40,571 nucleotides of DNA from JALZUE01 sp051251725 (GCA_051251725.1 JBPOFN010000038.1:1-40571); one strand, 5' to 3'; counted from the first letter of the stretch, positions 8,596 to 19,254 are shown. Numbers and translations: made by a program. The notes: generated by a model not told the origin, from the letters alone.

Positions 8596-11500
8596 ATGAA
8601 AAATAAAAATAAAATAACCGCAAGCATAATTACAACGCTTCTTTTAGCTGGTTGTGGTGCTGAAAACACAGTCAATGTTGTTGAAGAACCACTTCCCCCT
8701 ATTATTGGTCAGTTTGTCGACGCCCCCGTATCTGGCCTGGGTTATCGTATAAACAGAGCAGCAAGTGGTATCACTGATGCTATTACCGGTGTTACTGACA
8801 GCAATGGTAATTTCGAATACTTCAGAGGTGATTCAATTACCTTCTTTATTGGGGATATAGAATTCCCTGCTACGTCAGGCGGTAATTTCATAACACCTTT
8901 GCAAGTGTTTGGTACTGATACTGTTTTTAATCAACGCGTTGTTAATACCGTTAGATTACTGCAAACATTAGATAGCGATGGCGACCCAAGCAATGGTATT
9001 ACCATTAGCCCTGAAGCGGCTAATGTCGCCACAATGAATTTAACGGGTGAAGAATCTAATGATGATTTCTTTAACCGCAGTGATGAAGCATTTGCGGCTG
9101 AACTCGCAACATGGTTACCTAATGCCGGTACCATTAATACGACTATTGTTAATAAAAGTACGGCAATTGAACGATTCGTTAACTATATTGACGATAAATT
9201 AAATGTTACTCAGCCCAATGCATTCGATCCGTTAAAGTTTTCAGGTACTGTCAATAGAGCATTTTCTTCATCTGCCGGTATTCTTAGTGAAGCTTTCGTC
9301 TTCACACCGACTGATGAAAATGAAGCTACCAGTGGCCAATATAGTCAACTTGATGGTGAAACCGTCATTGCCAGCGGCCATTATGAATTTTCTTTTGGTA
9401 ATCGCCACTTAACCTTAACGCAAACCGTTGAAAATCAAAATGACATAATAACTCGCTTTACTGGCCGGTCTTATAACACCGAAACAGACGTTTACGGTTT
9501 ATGTATTACTAATGGCACAACGAGTCTCGCTGAAGATGCCAAAAGTTGTGATGACAATGAAAATGCAGCCAATAACTCATTTGTAATGAACTCAGACAAG
9601 CTGGCAGCAGAGCTTGTACGTTTAGCGGAATTACCTGCCGAAGAAACACGAGAATTAGTAGAGGAGTTTGCTACCAATAAAGATTCATTCTATACCTCAG
9701 GTTATAAAAAGGTTCGCGGCGGCGACACCCCGCTTTATTTCAAAACGGGCGGAACACCTGTTTTAGAAAATAATGAAATCGCCATTAATAGTGCACGTTT
9801 TAGTATTGGTAACAACGATCCCAGTAAAATTACAAGTGGTAGTGATACCATCGCCAGCATTGACAGTGGTCACCAATTTAATTTAAGTGAAGGCTTTACC
9901 ATCAGCTTTGATGTGGTCTCTCATGGTGGTGGTGACGCGGGCGCTGGTTCATTATCACTTTATGCGGATAACAATACGTCAAGTGAAAGTAACTCAGTTC
10001 ATGGTGCGTCTTCTAAATTTTTAAGTTTATCTATTAGTAACGCTAACTTTATTGCCGGTACAAGCTTTAGCTATACCTATGATCCTAGCGAAGTTGCTGC
10101 CGCAAAAGAACTTGACCCAGAAGTTAGAGTACTTAGCCCATTTGTGAAAAATTCATTTTTACAAATACGTACCGATAGCGCCGGTGTTATTTCTATAGAT
10201 AACCTAGTTATCGACACTGTTGCCGGTTTTGGTATTCCAAATGACACGGAAAATGCACCCGAGCCAGAACCTGAGCCGGAGCCCGAGCCGCAGCCAGACA
10301 TAATTCCTAATGTATTTTTACCTTTTAGTGCCGATTATACGTTAACCGACACAGCAAGTTTGTTTACTGCTGAATACCAATCAACCGCAGGTAAAGCTGG
10401 CATTAGCGGTACCGATATCCCAATGTATGATAGAACGGGTGGCACTGTTACCGTTACAGCTTCTGGTATTGAATTAGATGGCGGCCGTTTTACGTTAGGT
10501 AATACTACACCTGAGATTGAAACTGCCGATACCGATATGACCGGCACAGGAATATTTGATTTAAGCCGCCCTTATAATGTTGTCTTGGATATTGTTGCAA
10601 TTGGCGGTACTGAAACGAAAGAATTTCAGGTTTATGTCGATAACAATACCTCAGGTAGCTCAAAGTCCATACATAGCGGCGCCTCTAAGTTTTATAGTGA
10701 AGAGATTAATACACTAACACCTGGGACTACTTTGAAGATTCCTGGGTTATTAGCAACTAAAAACTCATTTTTACAAATTAGAACAGAAACCGACGGTATT
10801 GTTGAGTTTAATAACTTACATATAGAGTACGTCAACGAAAATGTAATACTAGAAGAAGACTTTACCGGTAGTACCGCTGAAACGTTCTTTACCGCTGAAT
10901 ATAAATCTCTTGCTACCAATACTATTGCGCCTTTATATAATGTTACTGGTGGTGGTAGTGATATGGTATTTACGAATGACCAACTCACCTTAAGTGGTAG
11001 TCGTTTTACTATTGGAGAAGCAAGCCCCGGTACAGACACTGCTGATGGTGTTTTACCTCAAGGCACCCTTGACTTAAGCCGTCCTTATAACGTTTTAGTC
11101 GATATTGTTGCCATTGATAGCACCAGTACATTGACAAAAGATTTCCAAATCTATGTTGATAATAATACAAGTAGTAGCGCTAAATCTCACCTTGGTGGTG
11201 ATTCTAAATTTTTCTCCTCTGATCTAGCTGACCTAGTTATTGGTCAAACTTTAACCGTGAAAGGATTACTTGCAACAGGAAGTTCATTTTTACAAATTCG
11301 TACCGAAGGTGGCGCCATTGTTACAATAGACAATGTACGTATTGAATATCTTGATAATAAAAAGATTCACAGTGATGATTTTGAAACCACCACAGAAGCT
11401 TTCTTTACCGCTGAATATATGGCTTTACCTGAAGATGCTACCCTACCCCTTTATAAAAGCACGGGTGGTTCTGTTATCGTGGTTGATGGTCAATTACAAC

Positions 11501-14500
11501 TAGATAGTGGTCGTTTTTCTATCGGTAATACTACCCCTGAAGTTGAAACAACAGACGTGGACTTAATCACCACTGGTGTTTTTGATTTATCTCAACCTTA
11601 TAATATAGTTTTTGATTTAATATCAGCTGAAGAGCCTACCGACGATAAAGGGAACAGTTTACAAATTTATGTTGATAACAATACTTCAAGTAGCTCTAAA
11701 TCAATACATGGTGGTAGCTCTAAGTTTTCGAGCATAAAAATTGCTGAGTTAACGCCTGGTAAAGTAACAATTGAAGGATTTATTGCTTCAGAAAGCTCTT
11801 TCTTGCAATTACGTACAGAAAGTGGCGGTATTGTTACCATTGATAATTTAACTATCGAATATTTAGAGGACCCAACAGATACATCGTTTAGTTGTGCTAA
11901 AGCAACATCGCTATATTTCTGTGATGACTTTACTAGTGGCAATCTAAATAACTGGGAAATATTAGCATCAACTGACGGTTCAACAGCAGTCGGTGAATTT
12001 GATATTTTAACACTGAATGATGGCAACAATGTTATGCGTTATACCGCAGGTGGTGCCGGTGGTGAGTTGATTTTAGCAACAGATGTTGCAATGGCTAACG
12101 TGCCTGACAGTGGTAATTACTTTGTTGAAGCAACTATTCGCCCTCGTCAAAATAGCACAACCGCAAATAAGCAATTTTACCTATTAGGTCGCTATAACAG
12201 TGTTGGCAATTGGTTTGGTGGGGGGTTAAATCTACAAAACTCCTCGAGTAGCTCACAAGTAGAAGTAGCAATTTCTACTGATGCTTCTATTGCTCGCCCT
12301 GTTCAGCAAAAATCCCCGCTATTATTAGGTGAAAAAGATGGTACCGATGATGGCGTTTGGTATACCACCCGTTTTGAAATGATTGATGGTGATCTAACCG
12401 TTTACCTTAATGGCGAAAAAATGGGCTCAACAAATGACGTAACTTATACGGCTAAAGGCGTCGTGGGACTTTTCACCAATAATCGTTCATTTGAATTAGA
12501 TAACTTAAAAGTAGGAGATCCAAGTGTTAAACCAATTCAGTTAACCCTTGATTATAAAGAGCCGTCTTGGGATACAACAACCACGACTGATCCACTTGTA
12601 ATTAATGTCTCCGCTTTTCAAAATGACGGCGAAACAGCTGATACTTTCACCGTAACCTCTAGTAACCTAGGCGTAGTTGCTGCAACAATTGATGATACGG
12701 TAATTACACTAACACCAACCGGTGAAGGTGAAGCGACTATTACCTTTGTTTCAGGATCTGATGCAAATATTATTCGCATAATCAAAGTTACCGTAGCATC
12801 AGGCTTTACCATGCCAACCACTGAATACGGTAGTTTAAATGGAAAAGTGATACCTGAAGTAAGCAGTACCGGTCAGTATGTAGATACTAACTTATCTATT
12901 ACTTTCGATACGGATATAACACTAGGTAGTTTGGGTGAAGTGCGTATTTATAAATCATCAGATGATTCATTGGTCGATTTACTTAAAGTGGACAATAAAA
13001 AAGGGGCTAATATTGATGTTTTATCCGCTCTAGATAAAACACGTGCATTAAACTATACCCCCTTATCGATTGATGAAGATGGCAAAACGCTCAATATCGA
13101 CCCACGTAATGATGTTTTAGCATTCGGGGAAAGTTACTATGTGGTTATCAGTAGCGATGTGGTTATTGGTGCACAATTAAATAGTATCGACTTTGATGGT
13201 ATCGGCAAGAATAGCGACTGGATATTCACCACTAAATTTACCGCGCCGTCTGGTAATCAAATTTTAGTAGATGATAACGGCAATGCTGACTTTAGAACCG
13301 TTCAAGGCGCATTGACTTATGTGATGAATAATATTGCAAAAGATGATGCGGCAACTATTTCAATTAAAGATGGTATATACAATGAAATGCTATTCTTGCG
13401 TAATCAACATAACATTACACTGCAAGGTGAAAGCCGAGAAAACACCATAGTTCAGTATGACAACTATGAAACCTTCAATGGTGGTTCAAGTGGACGTCCA
13501 TTATTCTTAGTTGAAAGTGCTGATATGCTAGTACTGAATAACTTTACATTGAAAAATTCACACATTCGTGACAATGCTTATTCTAACCAAGCAGAAGCGA
13601 TTTACTTTAATAGTGACTACCGCTTAGTCGCTAATAATATGAACTTTATCAGTGAACAAGATACTATTTTAGTTAAAGGTTATGCCTGGTTCTATAACTC
13701 ATTAGTGGCTGGTAACGTTGATTTTATTTGGGGCTACCCTGCTGCTGCATTATTTGAAGAAAGTGAAATCCGCACAGTGGGAGACTCTAAAAATGGTGTT
13801 ACACAAACACCGGTAAGTGGCGGATATATTCTTCAATCACGGACACCGGTAGCAACCGACCCTGGTTTTATTTTCTTAAATGGTGAATTTACTCATGGCC
13901 CAGGTCCGATTGGTAATACGGTAGCAGATGGTTCAACCTACTTCGCCCGAAGCAGCGGTAAATCTGATGCCTTTGATAACATGGTATTAATCAATAATAA
14001 AATTGATACCCATATTGCAACGGTTGGTTGGGCTGTTCAAGGGGTTAATAGTCAACCGGCTCCAAACCCTGAAAACCCAACAGCAACCGGTGGCTGGCGC
14101 GAATATGGCAGCATGGATATGAGCGGTAACCCGCTTGATATTTCAGCCCGTGTCGGTGGATATGAATTATCATCAAGCGAAGCGGCTGATTTTCTAACCC
14201 GTGCAGCCGTATTTGCAGGTTATAACAATGGCGCAGGCTGGGATCCTCAACCCTTAGCGCTACCTACCCTGCCCGATGAACCTAACAATGCTACGAATGA
14301 ACCAACAGCAACAGTTAACTTTGGGTTTGCTGGCTATAATTTTGACATCACTGGTGGTGTTGGCGGTAATGTAGTTACCGTAAATAATGGCGCTGATTTA
14401 AAGTCAGCCTTGGCTGATGCTAAAGCGGCAAATACCCCCGTTACTATTTACGTTGACGGTACAATTACAGACACTAATAGTGGGGGTTTAGGTGACCCCA

Positions 14501-15846
14501 TCGATATTAAAGATATGGACAATGTGTCAATTGTTGGTGTTGCTGATCGTGGCGTGTTTAATGGTATCGGTATCTCAATTCGCCGAGCCAATAACATTAT
14601 TATTCAAAACCTAAAAATTCATGAAGTACTCACTAAAGGAAAAGATGGTATTTCAATCGAAGGGGATGATGATGGTTCAACCACCTCAAATATCTGGATT
14701 GATCATAATGAATTATATTCGTCATTAGCGGTTGATAAAGAGTTTTATGACGGTTTATTAGATTCTAAAGCGGGTGCAGAAAATATCACTATTTCGTATA
14801 ACTATTTACATGATAGCTGGAAAACATCATTGCATGGTCATACAGAAAACGACACCAGCTCTAATACTAACCGTCGTATTACCTTCCATCACAACCGTTT
14901 TGAAAATATAGAATCACGGGTACCATTATTTAGATTTGGTGAAGGTCACATTTACAATAATTATTACAACAATATCAGGTCTACTGCGATCAATTCTCGT
15001 TCGGGTGCAACTTTACATATTGAAAATAACTATTTTGAAAATACCCAAAACCCGATTGTATCCTTCTATGCAGACAGTTTGGGTTATTGGAATGTTTCAG
15101 GTAATTTTTTTGGTGACAATGTGACATGGACAACCCCAGATCCAGAAGATACAAACGCACAAGATGGTTCATCTACGACAAGTTATGTTGCACCTTATGA
15201 TTATGTTTTAGACGACGTAGAAAAAGTTAAAAGCAATGTAATCGCGAATGCTGGAGTAGGTAAACTTGATCAAAGTGATTTAACCATCCCAGCAGTAACG
15301 GATACCAGTCCGAGTGAAGCCCCTGTGCAAGCTGCAATCGGTTTGCCCTTTAATGAAAATTTCTCTGCGGCAAATGCAGAGGCATTTTTTACTAATAGCT
15401 ACCGAGATATATCAGGTTCCGCTGGTACTAATACACCATTATTCTACCGCGTAACTGGGTCGGTAGAACTGACCAGTGGTGAATTAACTATTACTGGCGC
15501 CCGTGTCAGTATTGGCAACACCACCCCGAGTGTTTCAACTACCACTGGTGATACAAGCACAACCGGTGTACTTGATTTAACCAATAATTATCAAGTATCG
15601 TTTAAAGTAGTTGATATCAGTGGTAATACCGACAAAAGCTTCCAAATCTACGTTGATAACAATACCTCGGGAAGCAGTAACTCTATTCATGGGGGAGCTT
15701 CGAAGTTTTATTCTGTGGCACTTAAAGATCATATTCCTGGCCAAACTTATGTGGTTGACGGGATAGTTGCTTCATCAAGTTCGTTTATAACTATTCGCTC
15801 TGAAAGTGAAGCGACCATAACCATTGATGACTTTAAAATTGAATAA
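8596..15846 (+). CDS. Giant lipoprotein: CE8 pectin methylesterase plus PL1 pectate lyase with five repeated modules
   Basis: 2416 residues from the ATG at 8596, which has AGGAGGG upstream; an upstream ATG at 8551 lacks this and would hide the lipobox (LLLAGC near residue 18). Domains in order: an N-terminal region found on secreted lipoproteins (about 30-360), repeat 1 (365-545), a Pro-Glu linker near 555, repeats 2-4 (587-750, 754-918, 925-1091), a LamG-like domain (1100-1310), two Ig-like domains (1313-1550), CE8 (1555-1888), PL1 (1905-2192) and repeat 5 (2249-2416). CE8 keeps Gln1665, Gln1688-Asp1689 and Asp1709, while the usual LGRPW is reduced to a lone Arg near 1785. PL1 keeps WIDH, DGLLD and Arg2108/Arg2113, matching the PelC catalytic region. 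De-esterification and cleavage would thus happen on one surface-anchored protein. Confidence 0.9.
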   Translation: MKNKNKITASIITTLLLAGCGAENTVNVVEEPLPPIIGQFVDAPVSGLGYRINRAASGITDAITGVTDSNGNFEYFRGDSITFFIGDIEFPATSGGNFITPLQVFGTDTVFNQRVVNTVRLLQTLDSDGDPSNGITISPEAANVATMNLTGEESNDDFFNRSDEAFAAELATWLPNAGTINTTIVNKSTAIERFVNYIDDKLNVTQPNAFDPLKFSGTVNRAFSSSAGILSEAFVFTPTDENEATSGQYSQLDGETVIASGHYEFSFGNRHLTLTQTVENQNDIITRFTGRSYNTETDVYGLCITNGTTSLAEDAKSCDDNENAANNSFVMNSDKLAAELVRLAELPAEETRELVEEFATNKDSFYTSGYKKVRGGDTPLYFKTGGTPVLENNEIAINSARFSIGNNDPSKITSGSDTIASIDSGHQFNLSEGFTISFDVVSHGGGDAGAGSLSLYADNNTSSESNSVHGASSKFLSLSISNANFIAGTSFSYTYDPSEVAAAKELDPEVRVLSPFVKNSFLQIRTDSAGVISIDNLVIDTVAGFGIPNDTENAPEPEPEPEPEPQPDIIPNVFLPFSADYTLTDTASLFTAEYQSTAGKAGISGTDIPMYDRTGGTVTVTASGIELDGGRFTLGNTTPEIETADTDMTGTGIFDLSRPYNVVLDIVAIGGTETKEFQVYVDNNTSGSSKSIHSGASKFYSEEINTLTPGTTLKIPGLLATKNSFLQIRTETDGIVEFNNLHIEYVNENVILEEDFTGSTAETFFTAEYKSLATNTIAPLYNVTGGGSDMVFTNDQLTLSGSRFTIGEASPGTDTADGVLPQGTLDLSRPYNVLVDIVAIDSTSTLTKDFQIYVDNNTSSSAKSHLGGDSKFFSSDLADLVIGQTLTVKGLLATGSSFLQIRTEGGAIVTIDNVRIEYLDNKKIHSDDFETTTEAFFTAEYMALPEDATLPLYKSTGGSVIVVDGQLQLDSGRFSIGNTTPEVETTDVDLITTGVFDLSQPYNIVFDLISAEEPTDDKGNSLQIYVDNNTSSSSKSIHGGSSKFSSIKIAELTPGKVTIEGFIASESSFLQLRTESGGIVTIDNLTIEYLEDPTDTSFSCAKATSLYFCDDFTSGNLNNWEILASTDGSTAVGEFDILTLNDGNNVMRYTAGGAGGELILATDVAMANVPDSGNYFVEATIRPRQNSTTANKQFYLLGRYNSVGNWFGGGLNLQNSSSSSQVEVAISTDASIARPVQQKSPLLLGEKDGTDDGVWYTTRFEMIDGDLTVYLNGEKMGSTNDVTYTAKGVVGLFTNNRSFELDNLKVGDPSVKPIQLTLDYKEPSWDTTTTTDPLVINVSAFQNDGETADTFTVTSSNLGVVAATIDDTVITLTPTGEGEATITFVSGSDANIIRIIKVTVASGFTMPTTEYGSLNGKVIPEVSSTGQYVDTNLSITFDTDITLGSLGEVRIYKSSDDSLVDLLKVDNKKGANIDVLSALDKTRALNYTPLSIDEDGKTLNIDPRNDVLAFGESYYVVISSDVVIGAQLNSIDFDGIGKNSDWIFTTKFTAPSGNQILVDDNGNADFRTVQGALTYVMNNIAKDDAATISIKDGIYNEMLFLRNQHNITLQGESRENTIVQYDNYETFNGGSSGRPLFLVESADMLVLNNFTLKNSHIRDNAYSNQAEAIYFNSDYRLVANNMNFISEQDTILVKGYAWFYNSLVAGNVDFIWGYPAAALFEESEIRTVGDSKNGVTQTPVSGGYILQSRTPVATDPGFIFLNGEFTHGPGPIGNTVADGSTYFARSSGKSDAFDNMVLINNKIDTHIATVGWAVQGVNSQPAPNPENPTATGGWREYGSMDMSGNPLDISARVGGYELSSSEAADFLTRAAVFAGYNNGAGWDPQPLALPTLPDEPNNATNEPTATVNFGFAGYNFDITGGVGGNVVTVNNGADLKSALADAKAANTPVTIYVDGTITDTNSGGLGDPIDIKDMDNVSIVGVADRGVFNGIGISIRRANNIIIQNLKIHEVLTKGKDGISIEGDDDGSTTSNIWIDHNELYSSLAVDKEFYDGLLDSKAGAENITISYNYLHDSWKTSLHGHTENDTSSNTNRRITFHHNRFENIESRVPLFRFGEGHIYNNYYNNIRSTAINSRSGATLHIENNYFENTQNPIVSFYADSLGYWNVSGNFFGDNVTWTTPDPEDTNAQDGSSTTSYVAPYDYVLDDVEKVKSNVIANAGVGKLDQSDLTIPAVTDTSPSEAPVQAAIGLPFNENFSAANAEAFFTNSYRDISGSAGTNTPLFYRVTGSVELTSGELTITGARVSIGNTTPSVSTTTGDTSTTGVLDLTNNYQVSFKVVDISGNTDKSFQIYVDNNTSGSSNSIHGGASKFYSVALKDHIPGQTYVVDGIVASSSSFITIRSESEATITIDDFKIE

Positions 15847-15869
15847 CACGACAATAATTCAGTAATTTT

Positions 15870-15905
15870 AAAACCTTAACCTATTACTGGTTAAGGTTTT
15901 TTTTT
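15870..15905 (+). terminator. Rho-independent terminator after the giant lipoprotein gene
   Basis: Perfect 12-base stem (AAAACCTTAACC at 15870-15881 with its complement at 15889-15900), a 7-base loop and a run of nine T counting the stem end. It closes the receptor-lipoprotein operon. Confidence 0.93.
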
Positions 15906-15977
15906 GCTTTTAATTTATTATTTCCAATAACATAAAAAATATTAAACATTCAAATACTTTTTTATATTGAAAAGTAT

Positions 15978-16024
15978 TTGACAACTCACCTCAGACAGTG
16001 ATAGTTTTATTGCCACCGGTGGCA
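15978..16024 (+). promoter_or_regulatory. Distal promoter with operator 3
   Basis: TTGACA at 15978-15983, an 18-base spacer and TAGTTT at 16002-16007. The perfect palindrome TGCCACCGGTGGCA at 16011-16024 begins just past the -10 and covers the expected start point, as at 5452. Confidence 0.6.
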
Positions 16025-16159
16025 TATGTATTTATCATTAAACAATGTCTTGGCAATAAGTGCGACTTGGATTTCAAATCAAGAATGGATTCACGACAAC
16101 AAATAACATTTATTATCCAAGCAAGAAAAGGCGTTAACCCATAACCTTTAATTATCTCA

Positions 16160-16214
16160 TTGACAGCATTTACTTTAAGGTGATATTTTCAATTTAAAAT
16201 TGCCACCGGTAGCA
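16160..16214 (+). promoter_or_regulatory. Proximal promoter with operator 4
   Basis: TTGACA at 16160-16165, an 18-base spacer ending in TGA (extended -10) and TATTTT at 16184-16189. The variant operator TGCCACCGGTAGCA at 16201-16214 lies over the expected start point, 66 bases before the receptor start codon. Confidence 0.65.
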
Positions 16215-16279
16215 AAGAGAGATTAAAAAAATAATAGGCCTCAAATAGGCTAACATAAAATACAAAAAGGGATATTCAG

Positions 16280-19021
16280 ATGAAACTTAACAATAAAAAT
16301 TTCAAACTAAATAGTTTACTCTCATGCATGTTAATCAGTGGTGCCATGTCAAGTATTACTTACGCTGCAGATGAAACAACCAAACAAGCTAAAGCTGAGA
16401 AAGAAGTTGAAGTAATTCAAGTTGTAGCTTCAAGTTATGCCAACAGTTTAGCTATCGCGTTAAGTGCTAAGCGCCAATCTTCTGGCGTGGTTGACTCAAT
16501 ACTTGCCGAAGATATTGCTGATTTTCCAGATCAAAACTTAGCTGATTCACTTCAACGAATCCCTGGTGTTGCTGTTGATCGCGCCGCTGGTGAAGGACGT
16601 ACAATTACCGTACGTGGTTTGAACTCTACTTTTACCCGCGTACAATTAAATGGTATGCCATCGCAATCTTTATCTGCAGGTGATGGTGGCGTTAACACAA
16701 GTCGTGGCTTCGATTTTAATATTTTCGCTTCTGAGTTATTTAATTCATTAGAAGTACATAAAACAACATCTGCAGAATTAGATGAAGGTTCATTAGGCGC
16801 AACTGTTGCGCTTAGAACGGCACGTCCGTTTGACTACAATGAAAATGTTGCCGCCTTTAACTTTCAAGAAGGTTATAACGACCAATCAGGAGATATGACT
16901 CCGCGAGCATCTGGCGTGTTAAGTTTTAAAAATGATGATGATTCTCTTGGCGCATTATTCTCTTTAGCTTATGCAGAAAGAAGTATTAGTAACAAAGGCG
17001 TTAATTCAGGCCGTTGGGAAGATGATAAATTTGGTGACTGTACGGCATGTGATGGCGATACAGCACAAGAAAGAGGCGATTCTGTAGGAAGCTTATGGCA
17101 TCCTCGCTTTCCGCGTATGGCTGATAAAACACACGAACAAGAAAGACTTGGTTTAACGGCTTCACTTCAATGGACGGCTACCGATTCAACATTAATTACT
17201 TTTGATGCGTTATACGCCAATGTACAGTCAGAACGTAATGAACCTTTTATGCAAGCTATTTCATTGGCCCGTACCGGAGACACCGGTATAAAACAATCGA
17301 ATATCACGGCATTACAAGTAGATAGTAACGACACCATGATTGCCGCTACCATAGATGAGGTTGATGTACGTTCAGAATATTTTATTGCTAATTGGGAGTC
17401 AGAGTTCACTCAGTTTTCATTAAATGTTGAACAAGATATTACTGATAACTTTTCAGCGAGCCTTTTAGTGGGTTCATCAAAATCAGTATTAGACAACACT
17501 GAAAGTACTGTTGCTTATGAGCATTTCAGTTCTAACGATTCTCGTAAAAACATTAATTATGCTAATAATACGTCTTCAGTTTCTTACGATTACAGTAATA
17601 AACTAAATCCTGATATTTCATACGGTTTTGATACTGCTAACCCTGCTAACTGGGAAATGTCAGAATTTAGAAATCGTATTTATGACGGTGAGTCGACGTC
17701 AAATACGGCTAAAGTTGATTTTCTCTATAACTTAACTGATGACGTTACCATTTCATTTGGTATAAACAGTAAAGACTATGGTTATGAATTAGCCGGCAGT
17801 CGAGCGGATAAACTTTTTGATTCTTTAAAAGGTGACGACGGGACAGCTTGTGGTATTTCGCCAACGGTTACAGATACTAATGGCGCGGTAGTAAACCGTG
17901 GTGGCCAATCATTCTTTATGGCAAATAACGCAGAAATAAACCGCATGTTAAGTTCAGGCTGTTGGCCACAAGCAGTACGTGCAGGTGATACTCGTTCAGT
18001 CGATGAGGAAGCTTTAGGTTATTATGTGCAAACCGATTTTTACTTTGAATTGGGTAACATGGAATTACGCGGGAATGCCGGTGTCCGTAAAGTCGATACC
18101 GACGTATCATCAACAGGTATTATCAATGATTCAGAAGTGACTGTTAAGAATGACTATAGTGATACCCTACCTTCTATTAATTTAGCCCTAGATGTAACGG
18201 AAGACGTGGTATTAAGAACGAGTTGGTCTAAAGTAATGTCTCGTCCTAACTTAACCGACTTAAACCCTGGCGGTAGCGTCTCTATATTTGGCGACGCCGC
18301 TGTAAACTATGGTAACCCATTCATAGAGCCTTTCCGTGCTGATGCTTTTGATTTATCTGCCGAGTGGTATTTTGCTGAAGGTGCCTTATTATCAGTAGCT
18401 TATTTTGAAAAAGATATTGAGTCTTTTCCAACAACGCAAACAGATACAATATTATGGGCAGAGACAGGCTTACCTGATAGTTTATTAGGTGCTCAAGTGA
18501 ATGATTTACGTAATGCAGAATTTGAAGTGAGCCGCAAAATTAATGGCCTAGGTGGTAATTTAGATGGCGTTGAAATTCAATATCAACAAACATTAGATTT
18601 TTTACCTGGTCCAGATTGGGTTCGTAAATTTGGTGTTTTAGCTAACATGACATTTGTTAATTCAGAAGTTCAATATAGTGAAGAGCGATCGGGTCCATTA
18701 ACGGGGCAATCAGATGAATCATCTAACTTTACTTTATATTGGGAAGACGATGCATTTAGCGCGCGTATTTCAATGGCAAACCGTGGTGAATATTTTACTC
18801 GTGTTGATAGTAACCCGAAAAAATCACGCATGGTTGATGATGCAACTTACATTGATTTATCGACCAGTTATCAAGTCACTGAAAATTTAAAATTGAAATT
18901 TGAAGTACTTAATTTAACCAATGAAACTACCGTACAAACTATGGATACGGAAGTTCATCGTATTATTGACTCAGTTGAAACAGGCACAACTTATTCAGTA
19001 GGTTTCAGTTATAAAATGTAA
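16280..19021 (+). CDS. Second TonB-dependent outer-membrane receptor
   Basis: A 913-residue receptor with a signal peptide (about 1-29, ending TYAA), a TonB-box-like EVIQVVAS, the plug (DFPDQNLADSLQRIPGV, TVRGLNSTF, LNGMP) and a barrel ending FSYKM. It belongs to a different subgroup from the first receptor, with only the plug motifs in common. It is preceded by two promoter-operator units and followed by a hairpin built from the same operator word, so it is probably a single-gene unit. Two receptors in one locus suggest import of products that differ in size or esterification, which is an inference. Confidence 0.88.
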   Translation: MKLNNKNFKLNSLLSCMLISGAMSSITYAADETTKQAKAEKEVEVIQVVASSYANSLAIALSAKRQSSGVVDSILAEDIADFPDQNLADSLQRIPGVAVDRAAGEGRTITVRGLNSTFTRVQLNGMPSQSLSAGDGGVNTSRGFDFNIFASELFNSLEVHKTTSAELDEGSLGATVALRTARPFDYNENVAAFNFQEGYNDQSGDMTPRASGVLSFKNDDDSLGALFSLAYAERSISNKGVNSGRWEDDKFGDCTACDGDTAQERGDSVGSLWHPRFPRMADKTHEQERLGLTASLQWTATDSTLITFDALYANVQSERNEPFMQAISLARTGDTGIKQSNITALQVDSNDTMIAATIDEVDVRSEYFIANWESEFTQFSLNVEQDITDNFSASLLVGSSKSVLDNTESTVAYEHFSSNDSRKNINYANNTSSVSYDYSNKLNPDISYGFDTANPANWEMSEFRNRIYDGESTSNTAKVDFLYNLTDDVTISFGINSKDYGYELAGSRADKLFDSLKGDDGTACGISPTVTDTNGAVVNRGGQSFFMANNAEINRMLSSGCWPQAVRAGDTRSVDEEALGYYVQTDFYFELGNMELRGNAGVRKVDTDVSSTGIINDSEVTVKNDYSDTLPSINLALDVTEDVVLRTSWSKVMSRPNLTDLNPGGSVSIFGDAAVNYGNPFIEPFRADAFDLSAEWYFAEGALLSVAYFEKDIESFPTTQTDTILWAETGLPDSLLGAQVNDLRNAEFEVSRKINGLGGNLDGVEIQYQQTLDFLPGPDWVRKFGVLANMTFVNSEVQYSEERSGPLTGQSDESSNFTLYWEDDAFSARISMANRGEYFTRVDSNPKKSRMVDDATYIDLSTSYQVTENLKLKFEVLNLTNETTVQTMDTEVHRIIDSVETGTTYSVGFSYKM

Positions 19022-19066
19022 TTTACACATCACATTGAATGCTAAAATAATAACTTAAATTAAATT

Positions 19067-19102
19067 AAATGCCACCGGTTATGAAACCGGTGGCATTTTA
19101 TT
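19067..19102 (+). terminator. Terminator-like hairpin built from two operator half-sites
   Basis: AAATGCCACCGGTT (19067-19080) pairs perfectly with its complement (19085-19098) around a 4-base loop, and is followed by TTATT. Each arm contains the outer ten bases of the pectin operator (TGCCACCGGT). It terminates the receptor transcript by position and form; whether the regulator also binds it is unknown. Confidence 0.75.
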
Positions 19103-19254
19103 AGGTGCTTCATAGTAACTCCCCCACTAGTATGATTTTGTTGACACACCACCCACCACCAATTAGAAAAATATAAACATTGGTCAACAAACTTATAAAG
19201 TAGATCATGTTAGAATTGCACTTATGTATATAGCCCTAAAGTATTCTAAGAAAA

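Larger units (their letters stand above)
15906..16279. promoter_or_regulatory. Leader region of the second receptor gene with tandem promoter-operator units
   Basis: A 374-base region with two similar promoter-operator units (separate entries) whose operators are 190 bases apart centre to centre, about 18 helical turns. Nothing else was recognised in it. Confidence 0.55.

Noticed and set aside
14089..14100. ACCGGTGGC inside the giant lipoprotein gene as an eighth operator
   Set aside because: It matches only one half of the palindrome and lies deep within coding sequence.
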